The notes beneath the pieces were generated by a model. The model was given only the letters and a program-made list of their open reading frames with translations. It had not been told where the DNA came from and did no database searches. From Caldovatus sediminis (lineage in GTDB: Bacteria > Pseudomonadota > Alphaproteobacteria > Acetobacterales > Acetobacteraceae): a stretch of 64,000 nucleotides of DNA. Shown in pieces: positions 40,452 to 48,744 of this stretch. The stretch covers positions 337,930 to 401,929 of the forward strand of contig NZ_BMKS01000003.1 in the NCBI RefSeq assembly GCF_014644455.1, in the 5' to 3' direction. The position numbers and the translations under genes are program-made. Position 1 is the stretch's first letter; every line of letters begins with the position of its first letter.

Positions 40452-43400
40452 ATGACCAAGCGCATGCTGATCGACGCCAGCCACCCGGAGGAGACCCGGG
40501 TGGTGGTGCTGGACGGCAACCGGCTGGAGGAGTTCGACCTCGAGACCGCGCATCGCCGCCCGCTCAAGGGCAACATCTACCTCGCCAAGGTGGTGCGGGT
40601 GGAGCCCAGCCTGCAGGCCGCGTTCGTCGAGTACGGCGGCAACCGCCACGGCTTCCTCGCCTTCAGCGAGATCCACCCGGACTACTACCAGATCCCCGTC
40701 GCCGACCGGCAGCGCCTGCTCGAAATGCAGGCCGCCGAGGCGCGCGAGGAGGCCGAGGCGGAGGAGGAGGAGCTGCGCGCCGAAGCGGCGGCGGCCGGCC
40801 CGGAGCCGCAGCGTGCGCGCCGCCGGCCCGCCCCGGCCACCGCCGAGCCCGCCACGGCCGAGGCGGGGGACGATGAAGCGGCCGCCGCCGATATCGCCGC
40901 CCGGGTGACCGCCGCGGCGGCGGAAGCGGGCGGGATCGCCGCGGCATCCGCCGGCGCGGCGGAACGGGCGGAGAGGGCCGGGCCGGACGAGGATCTCGCC
41001 GCCGGCTCACCGCCCCCGGGCGACGAGGCCGCGGAGCAGGCGGCCGCGCGCGCGGTGCCCTGGAGGCCCACCGAGCCGCTGCCCACGACGCCCCCGGAGG
41101 CGCCCGGCGCCGACGATGCGGGGACGACGGTGCGCGTGACCGCCGCGCCGCGGCCCGACGAGCCGGTCGCCAAGGACGCGCGGGCAGTGCCGACCCTCGC
41201 CCCCGCCGAAGGCGCAGCCGACACGGCGGCGGCCGGAGAGGCGGAGGGCACCGCGCCGCCGCGGTCCGGACCGGCGATGCCGATGACGCGCGCGGTCGAG
41301 CGGATCAGCGGCGCGCCCCCTGCCGATCCCGAGGACGGCGCCGCCGCCCCGGACGCGGCGGATTCCGGAGAGGATCACATCCCGCCGGCGGGCGTCATCG
41401 AAACCGTCACCCTGGCGGGCGCCGCCCGCGGCGCCGAGGCGCCCGAGGCCGCCCTTCCCCAGGCCGCAGCGGGGGCCGAGCCGCCGGCGGCCTCCGGGGA
41501 CGCCGCGCTGTTCCCCGCCGCTGCCCCCGTAACGGAGGCGGATCCCGGCGAGGAGGACCGCCTCGCCGGTCCGCGCGCGGAGGCCGCGGCGCCGGAGCGG
41601 CTGCGGACGCCGCGAGAGGAGCCCGACGGCGATGCCGAGCCGCCGCCGCCGCCCGAGACGCTCGGCGGCGAGGGAGAGGCTGCCGAGGCGGAGGAAGTGC
41701 GCCGCGAGCGCCGCATCCCGCCGAAATTCCTCCGGCACTACAAGATCCAGGAGGTGATCAAGCGCCGGCAGATCATGCTGGTGCAGGTCGTGAAGGAGGA
41801 GCGCGGCTCGAAGGGCGCGGCGCTCACCACCTACATCTCGCTCGCCGGCCGCTTCTCCGTGCTGATGCCGAACAGCCCGCGCGGCGGCGGAATCTCGCGC
41901 AAGATCACCTCCGCCGCCGACCGCAAGCGGCTGCGCGAGGTCATCGACGAGCTCGGCCTGCCCGAGGGCATGAGCCTCATCATCCGCACCGCCGGCGCCA
42001 ACCGCCCGAAGGCCGAGATCAAGCGCGACTGCGAGTACTTGCTGCGCCTCTGGGACTCGATCCGCGAACGCACGCTGCAGTCCACCGCCCCGGCGCTGAT
42101 CTACGAGGAGGCGGACCTCATCAAGCGCTCGATCCGCGACGTCTACGGGCGCGACGTGGACGAGATCATCGTCGAGGGCGAGGACGCCTACCGCGAGGCG
42201 CGCGAGTTCATGCGCATGCTCATGCCGAGCCATGTGCGCAAGATCCAGCTCCACCGCGACCCGGTGCCGCTGTTCGTCCGCTACGGCGTCGAGCAGCAGC
42301 TCGAGGCGATGCTCTCGCCGGTGGTGCAGCTCAGGTCGGGCGGCTACCTCGTCATCAACCAGACCGAGGCGCTGGTCTCGATCGACGTCAACTCCGGCCG
42401 CGCCACGCGCGACCGGCACATCGAGGACACCGCGCTCAAGGTCAACCTCGAGGCGGCGGACGAGATCGCGCGCCAGCTCCGCCTGCGCGACCTCGCGGGC
42501 CTGATCGTGATCGACTTCATCGACATGGAGTCGGCCAAGCACGACGCCATGGTCGAGCGGCGGCTGAAGGAGGCGCTGAAGCACGACCGCGCGCGCATCC
42601 AGGTCGGCCGGATCAGCCATTTCGGCCTGCTGGAGATGAGCCGCCAGCGGCTGCGCCCCTCGCTCGCCGAGCATGCCTTCGTCACCTGCCCGCACTGCCA
42701 GGGCCGCGGCCAGGTGCGCAGCATCGAGAGCAGCGCCATCGCGGTGCTGCGGGCGATCGAGGAGGAGGGCGCGAAGCGCCGCGCCGCCGAGATCCTGGTG
42801 CGCGTCGCCCAGCCGGTGGCGCTGTTCCTGCTCAACCGCCGGCGCGACCGGCTCGCCGCCATCGAGGCCCGGCACGGCATGCAGGTGGTGTTCGAGCCGG
42901 ACGACAGCCTCGTTCCGCCGTCACTGCGCATCGAGCGCGTGCGTCCGCAGACGGCGCCCGCCGGCGCGGCGGAGGCCGCGCCGAGCGCGGCGCTCCGCAT
43001 GGACTACGCGCCGGAGCCCGAGGAGCCCGAGGAGGAGGCCGAGGCGCCGGAAGAGGAGGCCGCCATCGCGGCCGAGGCGCCGGAAGAGGCGGCGGCGCCT
43101 GCCGCCGGCGCGGGGCGCGGCGAGACGCCGGCTCCCGGCGCCGGCGAGGCCGAGGGCGAGGCAGCGCGCCGCCGGCGGCGGCGGCGGCGGCGGCGGCCCG
43201 GACGCCGGGAGGAGGGTGGTGCGCCGCTCCCCGGCGAGCGGGCGGCCGGCGAAGCCGCGTCCGAGCCTGCCGATGAGCGGGAGGAATACGAGGAGGAAGA
43301 GGAGGAGTCCGCGGCCGCCGGAGCCGGGGAGCCGCCTCCCCTCGCGGCCGGGGAGATCGAGGGCGAGGAGGACGGCGAGCCGGGCGAGGCCGGCGACAGG

Positions 43401-44066
43401 GATGAGGAGCAGCGCGCCGCCGCGCGCCGCCGTCGCGGCCGCCGCGGCGGCCGCCGGCGGCGCGCGGAGCCCGAAAGGGAGGCAGTGGCCCGGTCGTGGA
43501 CCGAGGCGGAACAGCTCGCCGCCGCGGTGGCCGGGCCCGCCGCGCCGCCGGCGCCCGCTGCCGCGCCCGCCACGCGCTATGCCGGCCCGACACCTGCCGA
43601 CCCCTTCGCGGGCCACATAGACGACATCTACGAGGCGATGGCCGCCGCCGAGGCTGCCGCGGAGGCTGCCGCAGCGGCGCGCGGGCTCTCCCCCTCGCCC
43701 GGGGCCGCCCTGCGCGCCGCGCCACTGGCGGCCGGAACCGGGGCGCAGCCCGCTCTTGGATCGGGGGCAGGGACGGCGCCGGTGCCACATCTGGTGGCCG
43801 CGGCGCTGGGGTCGGATCGCGCGGCGGCCGAGGCGCCGCCGGCCGAGGCGACCGCTGCGGCGGGCGCGGCGATGCCGGAAGCCCCGACCGGGCCCGCCGC
43901 GGGGGCGGCGGCACCGGGCGCAGAGGCGGTGGCGCCGGCGGCGTCCGTCGAGCCGCAGCCGACGCCGCAGGAGCCGCGCATCGGTCCGCCGGTCCAGCCC
44001 CGGCTGATCGACCTGGAGCCGGAGGCAGAGGCGCTGCCGAAGCGCCGCGGCTACTGGCGACGCTGA
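40452..44066 (+). CDS. rne: Ribonuclease E with large S1-domain insertion
   Basis: Endoribonuclease E of 1204 residues, the core of the mRNA degradosome. The N-terminus MTKRMLIDASHPEETRVVVL begins the RNase H-like and S1 parts. The S1 domain is split after PVADRQRLLEMQ (about residue 92) by an insert of some 320 residues rich in Ala, Glu and Pro, and resumes at RIPPKFLRHYKIQEVIKRRQ. The catalytic core is complete, with SIDVNSGRAT and VIDFIDMES (Mg-binding Asp residues) and the zinc-link CPHCQG. The C-terminal 380 residues are acidic/basic low complexity with a run of ten Arg at about residue 906, and would be the RNA- and protein-binding scaffold. It is the only RNase E/G in the window. Confidence 0.96.
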   Translation: MTKRMLIDASHPEETRVVVLDGNRLEEFDLETAHRRPLKGNIYLAKVVRVEPSLQAAFVEYGGNRHGFLAFSEIHPDYYQIPVADRQRLLEMQAAEAREEAEAEEEELRAEAAAAGPEPQRARRRPAPATAEPATAEAGDDEAAAADIAARVTAAAAEAGGIAAASAGAAERAERAGPDEDLAAGSPPPGDEAAEQAAARAVPWRPTEPLPTTPPEAPGADDAGTTVRVTAAPRPDEPVAKDARAVPTLAPAEGAADTAAAGEAEGTAPPRSGPAMPMTRAVERISGAPPADPEDGAAAPDAADSGEDHIPPAGVIETVTLAGAARGAEAPEAALPQAAAGAEPPAASGDAALFPAAAPVTEADPGEEDRLAGPRAEAAAPERLRTPREEPDGDAEPPPPPETLGGEGEAAEAEEVRRERRIPPKFLRHYKIQEVIKRRQIMLVQVVKEERGSKGAALTTYISLAGRFSVLMPNSPRGGGISRKITSAADRKRLREVIDELGLPEGMSLIIRTAGANRPKAEIKRDCEYLLRLWDSIRERTLQSTAPALIYEEADLIKRSIRDVYGRDVDEIIVEGEDAYREAREFMRMLMPSHVRKIQLHRDPVPLFVRYGVEQQLEAMLSPVVQLRSGGYLVINQTEALVSIDVNSGRATRDRHIEDTALKVNLEAADEIARQLRLRDLAGLIVIDFIDMESAKHDAMVERRLKEALKHDRARIQVGRISHFGLLEMSRQRLRPSLAEHAFVTCPHCQGRGQVRSIESSAIAVLRAIEEEGAKRRAAEILVRVAQPVALFLLNRRRDRLAAIEARHGMQVVFEPDDSLVPPSLRIERVRPQTAPAGAAEAAPSAALRMDYAPEPEEPEEEAEAPEEEAAIAAEAPEEAAAPAAGAGRGETPAPGAGEAEGEAARRRRRRRRRRPGRREEGGAPLPGERAAGEAASEPADEREEYEEEEEESAAAGAGEPPPLAAGEIEGEEDGEPGEAGDRDEEQRAAARRRRGRRGGRRRRAEPEREAVARSWTEAEQLAAAVAGPAAPPAPAAAPATRYAGPTPADPFAGHIDDIYEAMAAAEAAAEAAAAARGLSPSPGAALRAAPLAAGTGAQPALGSGAGTAPVPHLVAAALGSDRAAAEAPPAEATAAAGAAMPEAPTGPAAGAAAPGAEAVAPAASVEPQPTPQEPRIGPPVQPRLIDLEPEAEALPKRRGYWRR

Positions 44067-44316
44067 ATCGCCGTCGCGCCCGGCGGCCGGCGTGGCGAAG
44101 GCGAGGAGAAGCGGTTTCGGACATCCCGGCGGCGACGTGGCGATCGGTCCCCGAGGCGCGCAGCCTTCGTGAGGCCCGCCCTCGTCGCGCTGGCGAGACC
44201 GGCGACGCCCCAGGGGCGCGTCTCACGAGCGAGGCGGGGTGCCCGCAGCGCGCAGGCATGGCCTCCGCCGCCGGGGCCTTCCCCTGCGCGGCGGCGCCCG
44301 AGGCTTCCGGTCGGCG

Positions 44317-45027
44317 TCACGCGGCGAGGTCGAGGCCGAACGCCTCGCGCAGCGCCCGCGCGCCCTCCGGCGTGGGCGCGAGGCGGCGGCGGGCGAAGGG
44401 GTCCCCCTCGCCGCGCGGCGCCGTGCGGCGCAGCCAGCCGCGGCGCAGCAGCGCCCGCGCCAGCTCGCGCCCGAGCCCGCCGGCGAGGTGCGGCCGGCGC
44501 TCCGACCAGTCCATGCAGTCGCAGGCGAAGCGGCGGGCCTGGCGCGCCGCCTCGAGATCGAGGCCGAGCGCGGCGAGGCGCTGCGCCCCCTCCCCGGTCA
44601 GCCCCCAGCCACCCGGGGCGAGGGCGAGCCAGCCGGCGCCGGTGATGCGCGCATGCAGCCCGACGCCGACGCGCCCGGCCAGGTGGTCGTAGCAGAGGCG
44701 CGCGGTGCGGAAGGCCTCGCCATGCGGCCAGGGGCGGCGCGGCGAGGCAGCGGCGGCGAGGGCGGCGAGGCCGCCGAGGGCCTCGAGCGCCGCCGCCACC
44801 TCCTCGGAGGCGAGGCGGTGGTAGCGGTGCCGTCCCTGCCGGTGCACCGCGACGAGGCCGCCGCCGACGAGCCGCGCCAGATGCCCGCTCGCGGTCGGCG
44901 GCGCGACGCCGGCGATGCGGGCGAGCTCGCCCGCGGTCAGCGCCTCGCCGCCGAGCAGGGCGTGCAGCATGGCCGAGCGCGCCGGATCGGCGAGCAGCGC
45001 GGCGGTGGCGGCGAATCCGGGGGGCAT
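44317..45027 (-). CDS. ArsR-type helix-turn-helix regulator with C-terminal domain
   Basis: A 236-residue transcription regulator. The winged HTH is in residues 10-85: LLADPARSAMLHALLGGEAL, the recognition region LARIAGVAPPTASGHLARLV, and wing VHRQGRHRYHRLASEEV. This is an ArsR-like pattern, without the metal-binding Cys pair of ArsR/SmtB itself. The extra C-terminal 130 residues contain FRTARLCYDHLAGRVGVGLH and FACDCMDWSERRPHLAGGLG, seen in ArsR relatives that sense small molecules. It is divergent from the ABM-domain gene at 45147 (119-bp gap), which it may control. Confidence 0.88.
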   Translation of the reverse strand: MPPGFAATAALLADPARSAMLHALLGGEALTAGELARIAGVAPPTASGHLARLVGGGLVAVHRQGRHRYHRLASEEVAAALEALGGLAALAAAASPRRPWPHGEAFRTARLCYDHLAGRVGVGLHARITGAGWLALAPGGWGLTGEGAQRLAALGLDLEAARQARRFACDCMDWSERRPHLAGGLGRELARALLRRGWLRRTAPRGEGDPFARRRLAPTPEGARALREAFGLDLAA

Positions 45028-45146
45028 GGCGCGGGCGAGCCTAGCGCGGATGCGGGCCGGACGCTTCGCCGGCGGACGAAGGGCCTCGGCGGGCGGCGTG
45101 CTAGGGTGCGCGCGAATCGCGCCGGACCGAGGGAGGCCCCGCCCGC

Positions 45147-45497
45147 ATGATCGCCGTCATCTTCGAGGTCGAGCCCGCGGAGGGCCGCAACGACGAGTAT
45201 CTCGACCATGCCGCCCGGCTGCGGCCGGAGCTGGAGAGGATGCCGGGGTTCATCTCGGTGGAGCGGTTCCGCAGCCTGAGCAATCCGGCGAAGCTGCTCT
45301 CGCTGTCGTTCTGGGAGGACGAGGCGGCGGTGGCGCGCTGGCGCAACCACGTCGCGCACCGCGCGGCGCAGGCGGCGGGGCGGGCGGGGGTCTTCGCCGG
45401 CTACCGGCTGCGCGTGGCGGCGGTGCTGCGGGACTACGGGATGGCGGAGCGGCGCGAGCAGGCGCCGGAGGATTCGCGGGCGCGGCACGGGGGGTGA
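45147..45497 (+). CDS. Antibiotic biosynthesis monooxygenase (ABM) domain protein
   Basis: A 116-residue protein of the ABM fold, a small dimeric ferredoxin-like unit used by quinone and heme-degrading monooxygenases. The pattern is AVIFEVEPAEGRNDEYLDHA, then ELERMPGFISVERFRSLSNP, LLSLSFWEDEAAVARWRNHV and AHRAAQAAGRAGVFAGYRL. It needs no metal in known members; a role in quinone or heme turnover is possible. The start has a gagggaggc site. It is divergent from the ArsR-type regulator, and the shared 119-bp gap contains a GCTAGGGTG box (45100-45108) upstream of this gene. Confidence 0.85.
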   Translation: MIAVIFEVEPAEGRNDEYLDHAARLRPELERMPGFISVERFRSLSNPAKLLSLSFWEDEAAVARWRNHVAHRAAQAAGRAGVFAGYRLRVAAVLRDYGMAERREQAPEDSRARHGG

Positions 45498-45527
45498 AAT
45501 GCCGCGCCGGACGGCGGGCGCCCCTCG

Positions 45528-45989
45528 TCATGCGATCGAGCGTCGGCAGGCGCATCGCGCGGCGGCAAGCAGCCGCCGGTTCGCGTCCTTCACATCGGCG
45601 AGCGGGGGCAGGCGACGGCTGCCCGCCTCGAAGTAGCGGAAGGTCTGCGCCTTGCCGTGCTCGTTGAGCCAATCCACGACCTCTCGCGTGTGCTCCTCTT
45701 GCCCGCCGAGGGCCATGCCGGCTGCGACCGCATCGCGCAGGAGTGCCGACAGGTCGTGGCCGTAGCGCCGCCTGAGGTCGTCGTTGCCGACCCCGGCGGT
45801 TCGCAGGAACGCCTTCAGCACCAACTCGATGGAATGGGCGTGGAGGTGATAGGCCACGAAATCGCCGAAGTGGAGCCGCAGCCGCTTGGCGTCCAGCGCC
45901 TCGGCTGTATGGACCGCGGTCGCGAAGAAGTCCTCCGCAAAATGGTAGATGCCCAACGGGCCGTGCCTCTCGATGTCGCTGCCGGGCAT
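45528..45989 (-). CDS. HEPN-like hypothetical protein
   Basis: A 153-residue protein, probably helical, that resembles HEPN domains. It has the hydrophobic helix AYHLHAHSIELVLKAFLR followed by RRRYGHDLSALLRDAVAAG, the kind of Arg-x-x-x-x-His-Asp-Leu stretch that HEPN families share. Active HEPN RNases carry R-x4-6-H; here the RRRYGH stretch has an Arg-to-His distance that could satisfy it, but I cannot confirm activity. No nucleotidyltransferase (MNT) or antitoxin gene is next to it. Its codon and base content look a little less GC-rich than the neighbours, hinting at transfer. It lies 81 bp after the aminotransferase on the same strand. Confidence 0.65.
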   Translation of the reverse strand: MPGSDIERHGPLGIYHFAEDFFATAVHTAEALDAKRLRLHFGDFVAYHLHAHSIELVLKAFLRTAGVGNDDLRRRYGHDLSALLRDAVAAGMALGGQEEHTREVVDWLNEHGKAQTFRYFEAGSRRLPPLADVKDANRRLLAAARCACRRSIA

Positions 45990-46070
45990 CGGTCATCACC
46001 CCGCATCGGGTCGCGCATCGGAAACTGTCGTGGCGAACGAAGGCGCCGACCGCCTTCGCGCCCGCGCCGG

Positions 46071-47240
46071 CTATCGCGCAAGCCACCGCCCCAGCCGCTC
46101 CGCCGCCTCCGCCATGTCCGCCTCCGGCCCGCAGTAGCTGAAGCGCACGAAGCGGCTGCCGCGCTCGCGGTCGAAGTCCACGCCGGGCGTCGCGGCGATG
46201 TCGGCCTCGCGCAGCATGCGGGCGCAGAACTCCGGGCTGTCGTTGGTCAGGTGGCCGACATCGGCCCAGAGGTAGAACGCCCCGTCGGCGGGCGAGAGCC
46301 GGTCGAGCCCCGCCGCCGGCAGCGCGCGCAGCAGCAGGTCGCGGTTGCGGCGGTAGCGGGCGCGGTTCTCCTCCAGCTCGGGGATGCAGTCGAAGGCGGC
46401 CTCCGCCGCCACCTGCGCGACGTGCGGGGCGCTGATGAACAGGTTCTGCGCCAGGCGCTCGACCGGGCGGACCAGGTCCTCCGGCAGCACCATCCAGCCG
46501 ACGCGCCAGCCGGTCATCGAGAAGTACTTGGAGAAGCTGTTCACCACCACGGCGGAGCCGGAGAACGCCGCCGCGCTGGCCTCCCTCACCTCGCCGTAGA
46601 CCAGCCCGTGGTAGATCTCGTCCGAGATCAGCCGCACGCCCTCCGCGTGGCACCAGCGGGCGATCGCCGCCAGTTCCTCCGGCGCCAGCATGGTGCCGGC
46701 GGGGTTGCAGGGGCTCGCGACGATCACCCCGGCCGGGCGCGGGTCGAGCCGCTCGAGCATGGCCACCGTGGGCTGGAAGCGCGTCGCCGCGTCGCAGGGC
46801 AGCAGCAGCGGGCGCATGCCGAGCGCGGTCAGGATGTTGGCGTAGGGCGGATAGAAGGGCGCGGCCATCGCCACCGCGTCGCCCGGGTCGAAGGCGGCGA
46901 GGAAGGCGAGCGGGAAGGCGCCGGAGGCCCCGACCGTCACCGCGATGCGCGCGGCCGGCACGGCGAGCCCGTAGCGCTCGGCGTAGTGGCGGGCGATGCG
47001 CTCGCGCAGGGAGCGCAGGCCGAAGGCCTCGGTGTAGCCGAGCGGGGCGCCGGCGCGGAGCGCGCGGATGGCGGCCTCCGCCGCGCCGCGCGGGGCGCCG
47101 GTGCCGGGCTGGCCGACCTCCATGCGGATCACGCCCGGCGCGCCGGGGGGCAGCGCGGCGGCGCGCGCGTTGGCGGCGGCGATCACGTCCATCACCAGGA
47201 AGGGCGGTGCCTCCGCCCCGCGCCCGACCTTCAGCGGCAC
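46071..47240 (-). CDS. PLP-dependent class I/II aminotransferase
   Basis: A 389-residue fold-type I aminotransferase. The N-terminal arm PPFLVMDVIAAANARAA leads into IRMEVGQPGTGAPR, then GYTEAFGLRSLRERIARHY, VTVGASGAFPLAFLAAFDPG, SPCNPAGTMLAPEELA, ISDEIYHGLVYG, and the PLP-binding Lys in NSFSKYFSMTGWRVGW. Substrate (aspartate, aromatic or other) cannot be fixed from these. The ORF extends 15 codons further upstream to a GTG at 47285. The GTG at 47240 has a GGAG site nine bases upstream and fits family lengths, so it is preferred. It is 104 bp downstream of the gamma-glutamyltransferase-like gene. Confidence 0.92.
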   Translation of the reverse strand: MPLKVGRGAEAPPFLVMDVIAAANARAAALPPGAPGVIRMEVGQPGTGAPRGAAEAAIRALRAGAPLGYTEAFGLRSLRERIARHYAERYGLAVPAARIAVTVGASGAFPLAFLAAFDPGDAVAMAAPFYPPYANILTALGMRPLLLPCDAATRFQPTVAMLERLDPRPAGVIVASPCNPAGTMLAPEELAAIARWCHAEGVRLISDEIYHGLVYGEVREASAAAFSGSAVVVNSFSKYFSMTGWRVGWMVLPEDLVRPVERLAQNLFISAPHVAQVAAEAAFDCIPELEENRARYRRNRDLLLRALPAAGLDRLSPADGAFYLWADVGHLTNDSPEFCARMLREADIAATPGVDFDRERGSRFVRFSYCGPEADMAEAAERLGRWLAR

Positions 47241-47343
47241 TGTCCGCCACTCCTCTCCCGAACGGCGCCGGGGCCGCCCCGTCACGCCGCGGCCAGCACC
47301 GGCGCTGGCCTTCCGGCGGGATGGCAGGCGCGATCCCCTGCCC

Positions 47344-48744
47344 TCACCGCTCGCTGCCGCCGAGTGCGGCGCCGGCGCCGCGCGGATCGCTCGCCGCGGC
47401 GCAGGATTCGGCGTAGCCGGGCAGATAGCGGGAACAGCCGATCGCCACCACCCGGGCGGGCTCCGGCGCCGCCGCGGTGATCGCTGCGGCAGGCGCGGCG
47501 CCGCCGAGGATCTGCGCCATGGTCGCGGCCACCGCCACCGGGGCCGCCTGCTGGCCGCTGCCCGCCACGGCCGCGCGGAAGGCGCGCAGGTTGGCGTTGC
47601 TCGCCAGTGCGGCGGCGAGGGGGGCCGGCGCCACCGCCCCCAGGTTTGGCGCGGCGGCCAGCAGGATCCCGGTGCCCTGCGCCACCCGCCCGGTGCCGAA
47701 CAGGTTGTTCATGCTGAAGGCGCAGGCCACCGCTCCGCCGTCCCGGTCGAGCGTCACCAGCGCGGTGCTGGCGCCGAAGCCGGGGCCGGCCGACACCGGG
47801 GTCACGACGGAAAGGATCCGGGCCGGATCGCCGGCGCCCTGCTGCCACGCCGCCGCCGTGGCGCCGAGCCCGCCATCCGCCTCGGGCGGCAGGAAGGCGA
47901 CGACGTCGTTGCCGGCGCGGAGCTGGGCGGCGGGGAGGATCCGCGGCACGCCGGAGCGCAGCTCGGCGACCGTGAGGCCCCCGCCGGCGCGCACCGAGGC
48001 CTCCGCCAGCCGGCGCGCGAACCCGCCCTGGTGGAGGTCGCCGACGCCCGAGATCCGCAGGGTCGCGAGCGTCGCGGCGAGATCGGCCTGCACCAGCCGG
48101 TCGCCCTCGGCGAGCGGCGCACCGTCCGGGCGGGCGAAGACCGCGCGGGCGGCGGGGTCGGCAAAGAGCGGGCCATGCACCGCCGCGAGGTCCTGGGCCA
48201 GCGCGCGGCTGACCGGGGTGCCCAGCCGCGCGAGCCGTTCGGCCTCGGCCAGCAGCTCCTCGAAGGGGCGCCGCCCGCCGCGGGTGTGCAGGGCGAACAG
48301 GCCGCGGGCGAGCATGGGGACGGCGGCCGGCCGGTCGGCGCCGCCGGGCAGGGCGCCGGACCGGGCGCCGGCCGGGAACACCACCGCCTCCGCCCCGCTC
48401 CGCCGGTCCGGCTCGAACACCAGGCAGGCGCCGCCGCCGCCGAGGCCGGCGCGGGAGGGAAGCGTCACCGCCAGCGTCAGGCCGGCCGCGACGGCCGCAT
48501 CGGTGGCGGAGCCGCCGGCCGAGAGGACCTCGCGCGCGACCAGCGCGGCGCGCGGCTCCTCCGCCGCCACGCCCCCAAGGAAGCCGCGCACGTATCCGGG
48601 CTGCCCGACGCGCGGGCCGGAGTCGATGCGGGGGATCAGCGAATCGACGGCCGCGCAGCCCGGCGCCAGGGAGAGGACGAGCAGCGCGGCCAGCGCCACC
48701 CCGGCTGGCCCGCGGGGGTGCCGGCGGGGTAGGCTGGACGCCAT
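47344..48744 (-). CDS. Gamma-glutamyltransferase-like lipoprotein
   Basis: A 466-residue Ntn-hydrolase of the gamma-glutamyltransferase superfamily, exported. The N-terminus ALAALLVLSLAPGCAAVDS has a lipobox-like Cys at residue 30. The family opening EVLSAGGSATDAAVAAGLTL and AGLGGGGACLVFEPD are present. The expected autoprocessing site (Thr-Thr-His followed by a D-x-D-G strand in classic enzymes) is here GASTALVTLDRDGGAVACAF, so Ser occupies the nucleophile position. The following NNLFGTGRVAQGTGILLAAA is normal. It is shorter than classic enzymes (about 550-580). A GGAGG site sits ten bases before the ATG. That ATG overlaps the divergent M48 gene's ATG, sharing the CATG at 48742-48745. Confidence 0.85.
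   Translation of the reverse strand: MASSLPRRHPRGPAGVALAALLVLSLAPGCAAVDSLIPRIDSGPRVGQPGYVRGFLGGVAAEEPRAALVAREVLSAGGSATDAAVAAGLTLAVTLPSRAGLGGGGACLVFEPDRRSGAEAVVFPAGARSGALPGGADRPAAVPMLARGLFALHTRGGRRPFEELLAEAERLARLGTPVSRALAQDLAAVHGPLFADPAARAVFARPDGAPLAEGDRLVQADLAATLATLRISGVGDLHQGGFARRLAEASVRAGGGLTVAELRSGVPRILPAAQLRAGNDVVAFLPPEADGGLGATAAAWQQGAGDPARILSVVTPVSAGPGFGASTALVTLDRDGGAVACAFSMNNLFGTGRVAQGTGILLAAAPNLGAVAPAPLAAALASNANLRAFRAAVAGSGQQAAPVAVAATMAQILGGAAPAAAITAAAPEPARVVAIGCSRYLPGYAESCAAASDPRGAGAALGGSER

Noticed and set aside
42960-43500. Repeats in rne as a possible CRISPR or tandem-repeat array
   Set aside because: They are in frame, code for Ala/Glu/Arg-rich tail sequence, vary in length and have no constant spacer structure.
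44166-44229. An imperfect long hairpin after rne as its terminator
   Set aside because: The outer stem is about eight base pairs with a G-T pair, lies 100 bp after the stop and has no T-run. It is too weak to call.
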